Below, piece by piece: positions 1-13,300 of a stretch of 64,000 bases of DNA. Origin of the DNA: Agelaius tricolor (lineage: Eukaryota > Chordata > Aves > Passeriformes > Icteridae); assembly GCA_023055355.1 (NCBI GenBank), contig JALJCS010000012.1, forward strand, positions 12,994,501-13,058,500. Reading direction: 5' to 3'. The position numbers were made by a program, and so were the translations under genes. Below the pieces are notes generated by a model. It was not told the DNA's origin. It ran no database searches and worked only from the letters and a program-made list of their open reading frames with translations. How positions within the stretch are numbered: position 1 is the stretch's first letter; the number at the start of each line of letters is the position of its first letter.

Positions 1-1250
1 ATCACAAGAGGTAAAATTGGAACAGAAAATTAAGTAATGTATTTGAATTTACTACCAGTTTAATGGCTACTCCAACTTTCCCAAAGTGTTAACTTATGCA
101 AAACAAATTAACTTTCCAAAAAATTGCCAGTATCCAGACACTTTGCCTTGTGACGATGTCTGCTGTGCAAAACCTGCCAAGCCCTGAAAAAGTGCCCCTA
201 AGTTTCTTCAACTGTCAAGTTTTCAATACATAAAGCAGGTCAAAAGCTGGGAGAGAATTCTGGAGCAGACATTCCAGCATGAGGTGGCACAGCAGCATGG
301 GTGAACTCATCCATGACTCTGTCCAAGCTCACTCTCAGCTGCGCCTCTCCAAGGCTGCCTGGCACCACTGGAGCTTCCTGTCCCTGATTCCAGACATGGC
401 CCCACACCTTCCTTGCAGTGATTATGTCAGAGCTGCGACCCTGCTCTGGTGAACACCAGTGTGGAAGAGCCTGGTGGCTGCTGCAAGCTGCATTCTGAGC
501 TACTCTGGCCATGCTGCTGTCACAGGAGGAAAATAAGAGGAAGAGAAAAAGCAGAGGGAAGCAACAGAGAAAGTGTGATTTGAACACATTTGAGCTCTGT
601 GCTTTCAGTGACAGGAGAAGCCTCTCTGGCCTGCAGGGAGGATGTTCAAACATAGCTGTGCTGTGAGCTATCATCTGGCACCTGCAGCAGCACTGTCTCT
701 CCATGCTGCCATCACACAGGGAGCACAGGCACCAGGCTATGTCTGACACCAAGACTCTTGTTTCAGCTCTCTAACACAGACATTCTCCTGTTAAATGCTT
801 TCCTCAGGGAGCCATTTTCCAGCTTCCCCCATATCACTGTTACTTCATGGAACAAGATTATGCCTCTGGTCCCTACTGGACACTTTATTTCTGGAGCTGC
901 TTTTGCTCCCCTCCCATCCACACTCCCAGCCTGCAGCCACATCCTGCTCTCACTGCAGCTGAACAGCGAGAGGACAAATGCTTGCCTGAAAGCCTGTCAG
1001 CTCCCAGCAACATTTTTTTACCCCCTGGAGGCAGCAAAACTATGAACAACTCTTACATCTGTAAATCTGTTAAAAAGTAACAATTGCTCCAAAAGCAATC
1101 CGCTATTTTTATGAATGAAGAAAGATGCCAACTCTCTCAAATAAAACAGTGAAGAACAAAAGCATCATGGAACTTTCAGCATGTCACAGGAGCTACTTTT
1201 GCATGTCTACCCAGAGTAAAAGACAAAGACAAGAAGCCAGGTTTGCTCAC
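1..1250 (-). other. PLOD2: PLOD2 intron 3 (partial)
   Basis: Intronic sequence from the exon 3 donor to the left edge. I found no exon resembling PLOD2 exon 4. A GC-richer patch near 240-750 keeps a 170-codon minus-strand frame open, but it has no recognisable domain and no splice support, so I treat it as non-coding. Confidence 0.7.
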
Positions 1251-1387
1251 CATTCCACAAACAGTACAACCAAGTCCTCTTGATCAGCATAGCTTTCAAT
1301 GCCCTCCTTCAGCAGCCGAACTTTCTGCCCTCCGCCAATAGAGTTGGGCAGCTCACCACCTTTCCATTCTTCACCTTTTCCAAGAAT
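1251..1387 (-). CDS. PLOD2: PLOD2 exon 3
   Basis: A 137-nt exon with acceptor TTGCAG and donor TG|GTGAGC. It encodes [20 protein letters not shown], then [20 protein letters not shown] and VLFVE plus a split Cys codon. The GGG-QKVR motif and the ADQ-D-LVV segment are family hallmarks. The two-base overhang (TG) fits the Cys that follows Glu in human PLOD2. Exon 4 is not in the window. Confidence 0.94.
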
Positions 1388-4300
1388 CTGCAATAAGAGG
1401 GAAAAAAAAAGCACTTTTTGCAAGTACCCAAACCCATGAGGCTTTTTTAAAGCAGACCCTTATTGAAAACAGATGCTAAAGCAGAAGCAACACATTGAAG
1501 CCAGCACTTCCAGCATTGTAGGTTTTCCATGTCTGAAGCAACATTCAGCACAATGACATCACTGCAAAAACATGAGAGAGACATTTCTTAACCAAATAAG
1601 AATCAAGCAATTGCCTGCTACTGCCATTTACTCAAATAGGTCTCCTTCAGGAAAAAAAAAATAGAAAAAAAAAAATAAAGCTAAGGATTGTTTCAAACTC
1701 TGTATTAGAAAAACATTCTGAATGAGACCTTTAAAATTCCATAACATCCCTTTAGGAACAGGAGGCACAAAAGACCTAGGTGGGTCAGGGTATAACTAAT
1801 TCAAATTGCAAGTTTTTTGTACAAAAAGGAAAGTATAGGTTTTCCAGTACACAGCTCACTGCTAAAACTGAGTTAAACATAAAACTCCTCCCCAGCCAAG
1901 CAGTATAGCAGATTACATGTCAAAAAAGGGGGGAAAAAAAAAGTCCTTTATGTATTTTGTACATAAAGTTTATAAAGCCTGGAAGAACTACATTGCATGA
2001 TGTTTTGGACAAATCTGCAAAGCTAAAAGATGTATCCAGAGCTCAGGCTGCTCAGGTGCTCTAGTACAGCTTTATCATATTAGGGAAGGTTTTCTCAGTC
2101 CTCTAAATTCAGTAGTAGAAGTCAAAGACCCAAATAATTTCCTATTTATAGTGCAGGCACTGTGGTAAGTAAGAAGAAAAATTTCATAACAGCATCTGAA
2201 TTCCTGGATTTTCTCTTGGCAGAAGCAATTTTGGGGAAAGTTTAGAAGGTTAGTGCCCTCCCTTTTTCCCAAGGTCATGCAGAGGCCAACCTAAGTACGT
2301 GACATACAGAGGCATGGAGCAAGGCAGAAAAGGCTGGAAAGAATATCTGATAGAGACACATTGTCCTCTCAGAAATTACAGGCTCCTGGGAAACACAGAA
2401 ATTTTCAGTTGTGAGCCTCCCTCCTTCCTTGCAGCAGTGTTGCAGCCTTGCTTAAGGAAAGAGATCCAAAGCCCTTGAGAGCAGTACAGCTCCCAGAAGT
2501 GTTCATACAAACAAAATCAGCCACACTGAAAAACAAGGCTCTGTGATAAAATGTGCCAGAACCTGTGGGTGAGGAGGATGCTGACCATGACAGCTACAAA
2601 CCCCTGAAGCAGCCCCTAAGGCAGTGGAAGCGCCTCCCTCCCACGGTGGCTCAGAGGGACATAGCAGGTAAGCAACAGGGAGAGCAGCAGGTGCCCTTCC
2701 TGCCCCCCAGCTCTGCTGTTCCCTCTGTCCCAGCACACAATGTAGCTAAGGCAAGGTCAGCTACCATTTACTGGTTGTGTTTTACAGCATGGACAGCACA
2801 AACATTTGGTACACAACACACCCAATACCTTCACTGTGTAGTTGAAATGCTTTGCCGTTCGCATGAAGCGGTGAAAGCCATCCGTTTCTTTAGTTGCTAC
2901 AGTAAAGACTAGAAGTTTATCTGAGGAAGAAAAGGAAAGAACATGTATTAATATGCTTTCAGGGCACAGTTTGTGACATAAAATGCAATGAACAGCAGCA
3001 CTAGCTCAGGGGGCTCTATGACTTCCTGCATTTCATTCAAAGAGAGGAGGCAATGATGCTGCCACAGCTCAGGTGTGAGATATTACCAAACAACAACTGC
3101 TATGGGCAAGGCGCAGTATTTAAAATTATCCTCTGGAAGAGAAAGCAAAGAAGCCTATCTACTCTGTAAACAACTAGTTCAGGACATAAAAACAAAGATA
3201 GTGTGAGTACTGAACAGGAAGAAATCTTCAAAACAAAAATAACTTACTACTTTTCAGGCTGAGCTAATCCTGTTACCTCTTACCACACAACTGAGTAGAG
3301 GCAAGAAAACTTCACCCAACCCCAGTAGCTCCCTTGAAAGTCAACAGTGCATACTCTCCATGAAAATAAGCCAAAAAACCCAACCAATGAAACCAAACCC
3401 CCAACAAGCAGCATTTAGTGCTTTTAAGTCCTTGGGCAGAGACAGAAGAGCAAGGAGTTTGCTTGGTTTGTTTTTTTTTCAGAGCATAGGTACATTATAG
3501 CACTGCTAATTTTGCCCTCTTATTGCACACAGGCAAGTGACCATGCAACCAATTTCCTCCTCACATTCCAGAGCTTTTAACACAGTTCAAATGGGGTCAT
3601 GAATTTCCACTAAATAGCTTCCCAATTAAACCACTGAACAACATTTAGAAACCTATGTAATATGCTGCATAATGAAACTAAATAATTTGAAGATATGAGA
3701 AGGTTTTATCCCTATCTGAAATCAAGTATTTAATCAAATCAGCCTAGATGTCAGAGTACATTGCAGCTTCCTCAATTCAGGCCAAGTTCAAGCAATAGCT
3801 GTGCTCTAACCAGAGCCCATGAGATCAATCCTTACAATAAAATAAAACTAATCACCTATGATGAGTATTCCAGACAGAGTGCCTGTTACTGCATTACTTG
3901 CCAAAAAAACATCTTCTGGATTTACCTTCCTTAATCCAGTAACATGTGCAAGAAGTGTCTGCTGTGGAAAACATTCCTATTAACTCTTCAGCCTCATCCA
4001 CCACCACAGCTCAGCAGCCCTCAGACAGCCAGGACATCATCCTGAGTGTATTCAAACCACTCACCACTCCCCATTCTGTTTCATGTGACACCAGCAAAAG
4101 TTAACACAAAAGATGATGACCCAGTTCCCACATTATAGAAGAAATGCACTTTGTAACTCACTCATGCAATGCTCTGCAGCCAATACTTCAAGTATATTGA
4201 CACAGGCAGAAATACCTGTCAGAATACAGACATAGTTTGTAGAGCAGCATAAAACCCCCTGTTCTAATGAAATTCAAGTCTGTCTGAAGTACCCACACCA

Positions 4301-7300
4301 GGCAAACTCTGCAGACCAGTCTCAGGTGGCACTTGTACTGTTTCCACTGAACTACAGCTCAGGCTCAGCCCTGGTCACCTCCAGAGCATCCTGCCAGGTG
4401 TGACAGTGCTCTGGCTGCTCCATCCTCCCCAGCAGCTCCACTGGTGCACATGGGGTAGGGCAGGGATAAGACAAGCACATGGGATACCACCTCTGCTTTT
4501 GCTACTGGTCTCAGTTTAAGGGTGCTCCTGACCCAGGTGGTGTTCCTGCAATTTGCAGAACACTTGATCTGCTTTGTGACCCTGCTCTTCCCCAGACACC
4601 CCTTGAACAGGTGTAACCTTTCAGCAGTGACAGCACCCTGTGCCCAGTACCTACACCACCAAAACCAACCTGTGCCTTCAGCAGGGCTCCTGCAGTTTTA
4701 TCTGACACTGCCCAAGCTCCTCAGCTACAGACAACATCTCTACCTGCCCTCCCCACTACACACAATTTTCTGGATTTCTCTCACATCCTGCTATTGCCTT
4801 TTTTTCTTTTCTTTATTTTTTTCCTTGGGTGGGGGTGTCTGGGAGGCATGTCTGTGAACAGGGGGGCAAGGCACAATCCTTTTCCTCAAAGGTCCTAGAG
4901 ACAATTTTAACTGCCAGCTCTACCAAACCCGACACTCCTGCAGTACAATATGCAGCAAAGAAGAAACTAGAAATATTATAAATTCTTCCATCAACTCAAC
5001 TTGAACCTCCAAAAATTTTGGAAAGCCAGATTTGGAAGATAAGAGGGGGAAAAAGGTGGAGCAAATTAAGCGCTAGCACACTTTTGTAGCAAAGAATCAG
5101 AAGAAAATCTTCCAAATACATCTCAAAAGGACAGGAGGACCTCACAGTGCAATGAGTTCACATGGACTCACAATGAGACAGAAACAGAGCAGTAATGACT
5201 CAATACCTTCCAAACAGTTTATTACAAAGATCATGCAATTTCAAGTAATTCTACTGAAATCACCACAAAATGAATAAAGAACATTGTATCTTAGACTGTG
5301 ACTAAAACAGAACTGAAGGCAGAGGAGGATTTTCCTCTATGAAGGAAATTAAGACTACTTTTTGTTCAAGCACTACATTTTCAAATTACAGGGAACTGGA
5401 AAAATCTGATCACACCAGAATTGCATCATCAAGCCAACTGGATCCATTATTAAAAGTTTCCTAGGTGACCAGCTCACTGACTCTAACCATGGAATTTGGT
5501 TTGAAGAAGGCATATTTCACACCTACACATTGCTAAGAACTGCTAACAGCAAAGATCTCAAAAATCTGTACTTGACAACATGATGGAAATGACAGAATGT
5601 GGGCTGCATCAGATTCCTTCCACAGTTACTAAGTCAAAGAAAGTTTAAACTAACATACAAGTACAGTTTGGCAAGCAAAAAATAATCTAGTGTTCTTTAT
5701 GGGATATTGTTACTCTCTCTTAATGGAATACACATTATTCATGTATTTCAAGATTCACTATGGAGTCTGGTATGTTACTTGACTTTTGTGGAACAGGAGG
5801 AAAGAGAATAATGTGCCAAATCATAAGGGATTTCAACCCGAACTGTACAAAATGAAGAAAGCTAAGCAGGCAAACAGTTTATACTGATATGAAATGGTAA
5901 ATGAGCCTGTACTGCACCACCAGACAATGAAGCAATCTAAAAGGGCTGCCAGATTTGGAAGATAACTGGGGAAGATAATGGGGGTTGCAAACAGTCACAG
6001 AACAAAAGAAAGCTATTTTAAAAGGTACTATTTACACCGGAAATGTTTTCCTTTTAACATGCTTACCCATGGTCTTTTTTTTAATTAGACTTGAAGAAGT
6101 TGAAGAGGCTTTATTTTATGCCTTTGTTGCACCACTCACTTTTAAGTGCAGGTGGTACTTAAATAATTTTTTAAGTGCAGCAGAACTGTAATTATAGCAT
6201 TTGAAGTCCCCTTAGAATTAGAGTTTCTTTCTAGATTACTTAGTCTTCACAGGGGCCTCTTTTGTTTTGATTTGTTTGGTTTTTGCAGTGGTTTGGTTTT
6301 TTTAAGTTGTGTCTGACCAAAGAGCAGAGAAACATGCTTTTATTCTATATATAGTATAAATAGAGAGACAATGGAAACTGCAGCAAATGATAGTTACCTT
6401 GGCACGTTATAGAGGGTATTATTAACCAAATGAGAAAAGCAGAACCATCCTCCTCCAGCTAATAAAAATATTAACCTAGTTCCTGCAGGTTGCTGTGATT
6501 ATATTTAGATGTGACAACTTGAACAGTTTCACTGGCAGATTTCCACTAAACATAGCATGGGAGATGTTTGTTTCTTCCAGTGGAAGTGAGTGAAGAGAAT
6601 GCTTCTGACCACTAAATACTTCTGCTAATTTCTTTTCAACCTTTTCAACTTCATGCACTTTGAAAAAATCTATTCCTTGCTTACTACATTTAGGTACAAC
6701 AACTTCTTGGAACACTTATCCCAGTTGTGTGTAGCAACATGGATACAGTGACTTCCGTGATCTCGCAGGAGTGAAGCACAATGTGAAGCACACCATTCCC
6801 AAGGCAGTGAGTTTATCCAAGTGTCATTTCCATTTCAGGACGTGCTCAGCTATTGCAGCTGCTGCCACCCACAGTGTCCCTGGGCACAGAGCAGGTTTGG
6901 CCCAGGATGCCCTATGGGTGCAGAGGCTCAGGGCTGCACCAGAGCCCTCCCTGCACAGAGAGGCTGAGTGAGCCCCCAGCAGCATCCCTGTCTCCAGCTG
7001 GGCAGTGAAGACCCAGGCACAGCAGTGGAAGCAGGTCTGCAACTACTCAGACCCCAAGCTGCCTCTGCAGCCTGGTACTCACCAGTGAGAGCACTGCAAA
7101 ATGCCCCCAAGGAATTCCAGCTGCAGCCAGACACCATTCCTGCTTCACCCTCCCCTCCACAAACCCCCATCCTCCATCAGGGTGTCCCCCCAAGGAGCTC
7201 TGTGGTGTGATCTTCACACAGGCTGCAGCTCTGCAGTGCAGCCCTGACTATCCACCCCACACAGGGACAAATACAATCCTGGGAGTGTCTTCCAACAGGA

Positions 7301-10300
7301 ACAGCATCCTCAAAGTTGAGCACAAACTTAAAGAGCACAAACTTAAAGAGCACAAAACCCAGGTTTTCCACATGCTTTCAAGACAAGCTGAAGCTCTGCA
7401 GACAACTAGAGAATCACCAGTGGTGCCAACTGCAACTTCCCCATTTATATGGGCTCAGCCTGTATGCTCACAATCCCAAGAACCATTAAGACAGCCTCCA
7501 TGAGCCCAAGAACACAGCAGGTGGTGCCCCTGCTTCCCACTGGCAGGATGCTGAGATGCCACAGAGGGCACGGGCTGGTGGCTCCCCTGCACACAACCTG
7601 CCAGAGGCACCTTGGCACTCACCCAGGGCATTGCTGAGCTTGGCAATTACTTCCACAAGTCAGTTTGTGTAAAAAGGAAATGTAAACCCTATGCTGAAGT
7701 TCAACAGGAAGGCATGAAAAAAAAATCTCTCAAGAGCTCCATGCCAGGTATGTGTTCAGTTACTAGGACGAAATTGTGTCAGACAGATTTCCGATAGTTA
7801 CACCCACAAAACAGCTGCTCTGTTTTGAAAACAAGCCTGAGAGGGCACGAGTTTAGCCAAGAAAAGTATATCCAGTGACTAACAGAATTCATTTTTACAT
7901 GCAAATTAGAAACCCTCCAGCACACAAGTTGTGAAAGACAACAGCACTGCACACAGAGCACATGCAGCGCATTAGGAAATCCAGTGAAAGTTTATCAAAA
8001 CAACCCACTTCTAGACTTTTTTTGCTGCTACTTCCAGGGACCTGACTGCATCATAAATATTTATTTCCAGAAACAAGATCAATAAACCAGGGGTTTTGCC
8101 TTCAGTGAATTGCCTGGCAAGGTCTAAGCCAGGAATTGCTGTGGCAGGACTGCTTTAAGTAGCGGTGACCTTTCTCCTTGTATCCTGGCAAAGAAGCATG
8201 CAAAGAACTACAGTCATTCCTCACACACCCACATGGTTCTTATTTATCTTGAATGAACGCTCTCAGAGATTACTACATAATTTCTACCAGGGGTTGTGGG
8301 CACTGGTATAGTAGCTTCAGAGCAGCCAAAACTGAGGATATTGCTCACAGCCACACAGAAGCTGACATTTAGTCCTTGGATTCCACTACAGACTTCTCTG
8401 GAGTAGAAGTGAGCTGCAAGATCAAAGGACATCTGTTCATGGTACCACATTATGACATTAAAATCTATCTCTATCTTTAAAACTAGTGGCTTATAATGGT
8501 AAACAAATGAAGTTTGGTACTTGTAATACATTTTTATCCAGATTCTAGTGTCTACATGAAACAGTTTACTTTCCTGTTTGCAGATTACATCCCACCCTGA
8601 GCTGCTCAACACAGGAATGATTGCTCATTTAATGGAAAGACTGATACCCAAAGTCAGTTATTACAATATGGAAAATAAATTAACAGCAAGCTAATAAATG
8701 AGTTGCTAGATATCAGAGAAAAAGCTTGGAAACTGAAGAATACTAGGAATACTTCTGTGGGTTTAAGGAAAAAAAAAACAAAGACAAAATGGAAAAGAAA
8801 GGTCTGGTAGTACTAAAGCATAGGCTGAACAGATACCTGGAAGAAGCACATGGATGTATCCACGGTCATTGATAAAGCTGTTTAATTATCTACTCTGTCT
8901 CCTGAATCTCTGGTACTGTGGGAAACCAACAGGATATAGTTTCCCACAAAAACAAACAGAAAAAGAAAAAAAAGGAAGGAAAAAACCCCAAACAAACTCC
9001 AAGCAAATCACAGACTTGATTCAGCATGCCTTGACACCTCACAGAAGCATGCTTCTCTATCATTGGAGAAATGCACTAAAGCTCAACACAACTGAAAAAC
9101 GTTTTCAGTATGGATTCCTCTTGAACTTAAAGAGCACAAAACCCAATTCCTCCACATGCTTTCATGGCAAGCTGAGGCTCTGCAGATAACTCGAGAAGCA
9201 CCAGTGGTGCCAAAGCAACTTCCCCATTTATATGGACTCAGACCGTATGACCAAAACCCCAAGAACCATTAAGACAGCTAAAATACCACAGAGCACTTTG
9301 AAAATCCAGATCTTTTAGCACAACACAATCTTCACAATCTTACACTTATCACTGACAAAGGCAATATTAGACTTTACAAAAAGGAATTTGGATTTTCCAC
9401 TATGAATAGGAGTTATTGCCTAAACTTAGGATTCCATCTCAAAATATTTGAAAATCCACATACTCTGAAAAGATGTCAAACAGCTGGAGATGGGAAAAAC
9501 CCATCATATACAATATAACCATGATTATAAGTTATACCTACAGACATATGCTTAGTTACTGTAATCCAGCAGCAAACAAAGATCTTAAATACACAATGAG
9601 AAAAACACAAACTATATGTATATATATGCATACACACATCCAGTGAGAGTTTGTGATGTACATGTGCTCAAATAAAGCAGTAAGCCAACAGAAGAGTTTC
9701 TGGTCAAATAAAACTTTTGGCATAAAGAGAGAAAAGACAGAGCCATCCGACAGCTGTTTATTTTCCCCCTAGGATTCTTTAGAAACACAACAATGTGCTG
9801 AAATAGCAAACATGGTCATCTTCTTTTCTCAGGAAATAAATGTGCATTACGCTGCAGGAGGGGGAAAGATGACTGGGGCATAAAACAATACTACTTCATA
9901 CTTGGGAGTCCTGAAGTTTTTTTAATCTCATCTTTATACAATGCTCAGTTCAGAACACTGCTGCATGCCTCCACTCATCCCACACTTCACTGCTTCCCCG
10001 AGAGGCAGACTGGGTTCAAAGCCCCACTAACCATAGCCATGATCACATTATAAGATTGGATTCTCTGCAGTTCAGTAGTATGGTTGGATTGATGCTAAAA
10101 ACTATCCTTGGATGGGAGACAAAATATGCTTGTAAAGCTCATGAGCGATCAGAAAGTGGTACAAGTTAAAATAGACAATAAAATTAGAATTAAAAGATAG
10201 CAAGTTAAGAGCAGTCATGGATTGCCAAACATACATACTGGTACATACTGATTTTCTATACCAATACAATTCTTGTGTGAGAGAGAAGGTTTTCTAGGAA

Positions 10301-13300
10301 CCAAAGCCTTTAAAGGCCAGAATTTGAAGAAACTGACCTTACTGTACAGACCTCAGTATCTGTTTTCCTCTGTATGACAAATCTACCTTTAATCACTGCA
10401 CTTCTATGAATACAGATCTTACTGCAAAATACAGACAGTAACACAAATGTTACTTTTGTAATTTCCAAAAACTTATGAGGTTCTTCTAAGATACTTCTGT
10501 CTTTAAGCCGTTGCAAACAGTTTATAGCCACAATTGGAATTTATGATTACTACTGGCATCTATCAGGATCACTCAATGCATGGGCTGTCCATGGATAATC
10601 CTTCCTGTGCTCTTCCACATTATCTGTAAATCTTGCTGAGGTTACTGAGCAATAGCTGCTGGTATTGAAGCTGCCAACAGTGTCCCAAGATAGGGAATAG
10701 ACCTAATAAAGGCAAGAAGCTTTCAGGAGCTCTCTGGGGAAAGAAATATACAAAGTATCATTTCCCAGTTTCAAATATTTCAACTTCCCCAGCCACAGTA
10801 TACGCTGCCTGTTACAGGGCTCTCCCTCTTCTCATGTGTTTCGCAGGAACAGAGAAGCTGAGTTAGCAAAAACACATCCTTGCACTAAGCAGGAGCTGCT
10901 CTCAATTTTCTCACAGTAGACAATCTATGTTAGACTAGCACTTGCTAACACACAGCCCCTGGACAGGACACTATAATTTTTTTTTTCCTTTTCTTTCCTA
11001 CAAACTGAAATTCCCTCAGGCTGTAATTCGCAGCATGCCATGGTGTGAACAGGCACTTTCCTCTCCCGGGCAGAGTGACTCAAATGGCAAGTGTACAGAG
11101 CTGCTGCTCACTGCTGTCTTTTAGCACACTGGTTCTGATGTCACACCAATACAGCAGCTAAAACACTTACATTAAAATGATCAAATGTTGAACAGAGCCA
11201 GTTCAAAACCAATTAAATAAACATTTATGACACACAAATCACAGCTCTTTCTGTGTATGTCTATCCATATCTACGCACACTTTCAAAGGTTAGCAGGAAC
11301 TCTCAGTATACAACTGGTTTCAGGAAACATTTGAAAGCTGATTATGTCTCGGCTCTTAACTTACTTTCTTTAATTCAGAAGTATTGAATATATAGTCAAC
11401 AAGAGCTCATTAAGAACTGTATGTGCATTCATCAATCACGCACGTCAGCCCCGAGCACAGCACTGGCCAGTGCTCAGGCCTGCACTCACTCTAATACAAG
11501 ATTTCCTTGTTTTGATAGCTAAACAAAGCCAAATACAAGCAGCAGTAAAGTGCTTTTCCATCAGCTTCAGAGGACTTGGATGAGACTCTGCATACCGAGT
11601 CAGCTATTCTGCAGTAAGGCAAAGATAAGACGTGTTCCTTAGTTCCCAAACTAAGAAAAAAATTAAAATCCACTGTTTGTAAATGACATCATTGCCATGC
11701 ATGAAGGAACTCCTAGCTGCCTAACTTCCTGACAAATGGGGAACAGATCAGGTTGCAGCTGTTTATGGGTGCCCAAATAGGAATGAAACCACAAACATCT
11801 TGAGAGGCAGTGGATGGAGTCATGGCACAGGCTGTGCCTTGCCTGAACGCACGGCTTGGAGAGCCCTGCTATAAACTGTCATCAGGGCTGTGCAGCTGAG
11901 AGCAGGATACAATTAGCATCAGCTGGCTAAGTGAGAAAGTTTACTCAGCTTCTGCCTTTGTGCAGCCTTGCCCTCTCTTGTCTCTCTCATAAATATGTAT
12001 CTGCAGAAGAGCATGTTCCTTCTCGGGCAGTTGTTTAACAAACCCAGCTGTTTAAACAGAAGCAGCCAGTCACACACAGCACCAGGCATGGCTGAAGTCA
12101 ATCTTTTGACAGTTAATCAATCCATCAATGAAACTCAGCAGTTAAGATTTGCAATAATAGTTTCTCCTTCAACTAGTCTTTAAAAAAAAGAGAACAGAGA
12201 GGAATTGAGCTGGAAGTGGGGCCATCCTGAAGACCCACAGCTGTCCTTCATCATCCTTGATGCCTGCACTGTGGTTCATGTTGTGAGCAGATGCTACCAC
12301 CCAGATCAGTCAGTTCATTTGAAAAACCTGCCCTACAGCTTCACATCTGGCCCTGTGTCCGAACGCTGGGCATGTAAAATTCTTCACACACAAGAGACAC
12401 TACCCCAGAAATAAATTAAAAAAAAAAAAAACCATACTTTTTGAAGTTCCCTTTTCTGTGTGAACAAGAAATTCAAACTCCACATTTGTGCCCTGTCCTG
12501 TTCAACTCAGTTGTTCAAATCCTGAAATAAAAATTCTGTCCTACTTGAGACACAAGACACCAGGACATGGCATGTATGATGTATATTTAAAGGTGTTTTT
12601 AACATCATACATTTCACCAGCAGCTTCAGGTATTAAAGTTATGGGCCTGGTTCTGATCCAACACAATAGCTTTACAGTGAAGTAAGGCAGAATTAAATAA
12701 AATGCTTACAAAGACACTGTATTAAAGTTTATGTGAATTACAAAATTAATCTATTTTTAATTTAAAAAGAAGAAAAAATTAAAAGAGCAATGCTATCAGA
12801 TGTTGATTAGTTTCTGCACAGCTGATTTCAGCAAGAATGGGCTAATTCAGCACATTAACACAGAACCACAGGTACAGAATTCATTCTCAGAGGAGTGGCA
12901 CTTAAATAACAAGCCTATTTTTGTTAAGCATTTTTTTGTCTTTGTTTCCTTACAGTATGTTTCCATTAATTAAAAACACTGCTGCTTTAAAAACATACTT
13001 GCTCTTTCCTTACAAAAACAGATATCTGGGATAAAACTGCAACCTTTTGTATTTAGTCTCCTTATTACCAGTATAATCTTTTTTTTTAAAATGAAATTCA
13101 TCTTAAAGAAAAAAATCAAGAAGCAGTTGTATTAATCCTAAAGCTACTTGTAGTATCAGGCTGTGCTTGCAAGCATGTATTCCTTGAGAGTTAAGTGTCA
13201 TTTATTCTCCAGAACTACATTACTACACATGAGATACAAACCTGCTGCTAGTCTGGTCAAGCTGTATTTTGTGCTGGAGAGAACCCTGCTACTGTTTAAA

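Noticed and set aside
240..752. 170-codon minus-strand frame
   Set aside because: Within PLOD2 intron 3, with no domain or splice support. Product is Cys/Ser/Leu-rich as expected from GC-moderate non-coding DNA.
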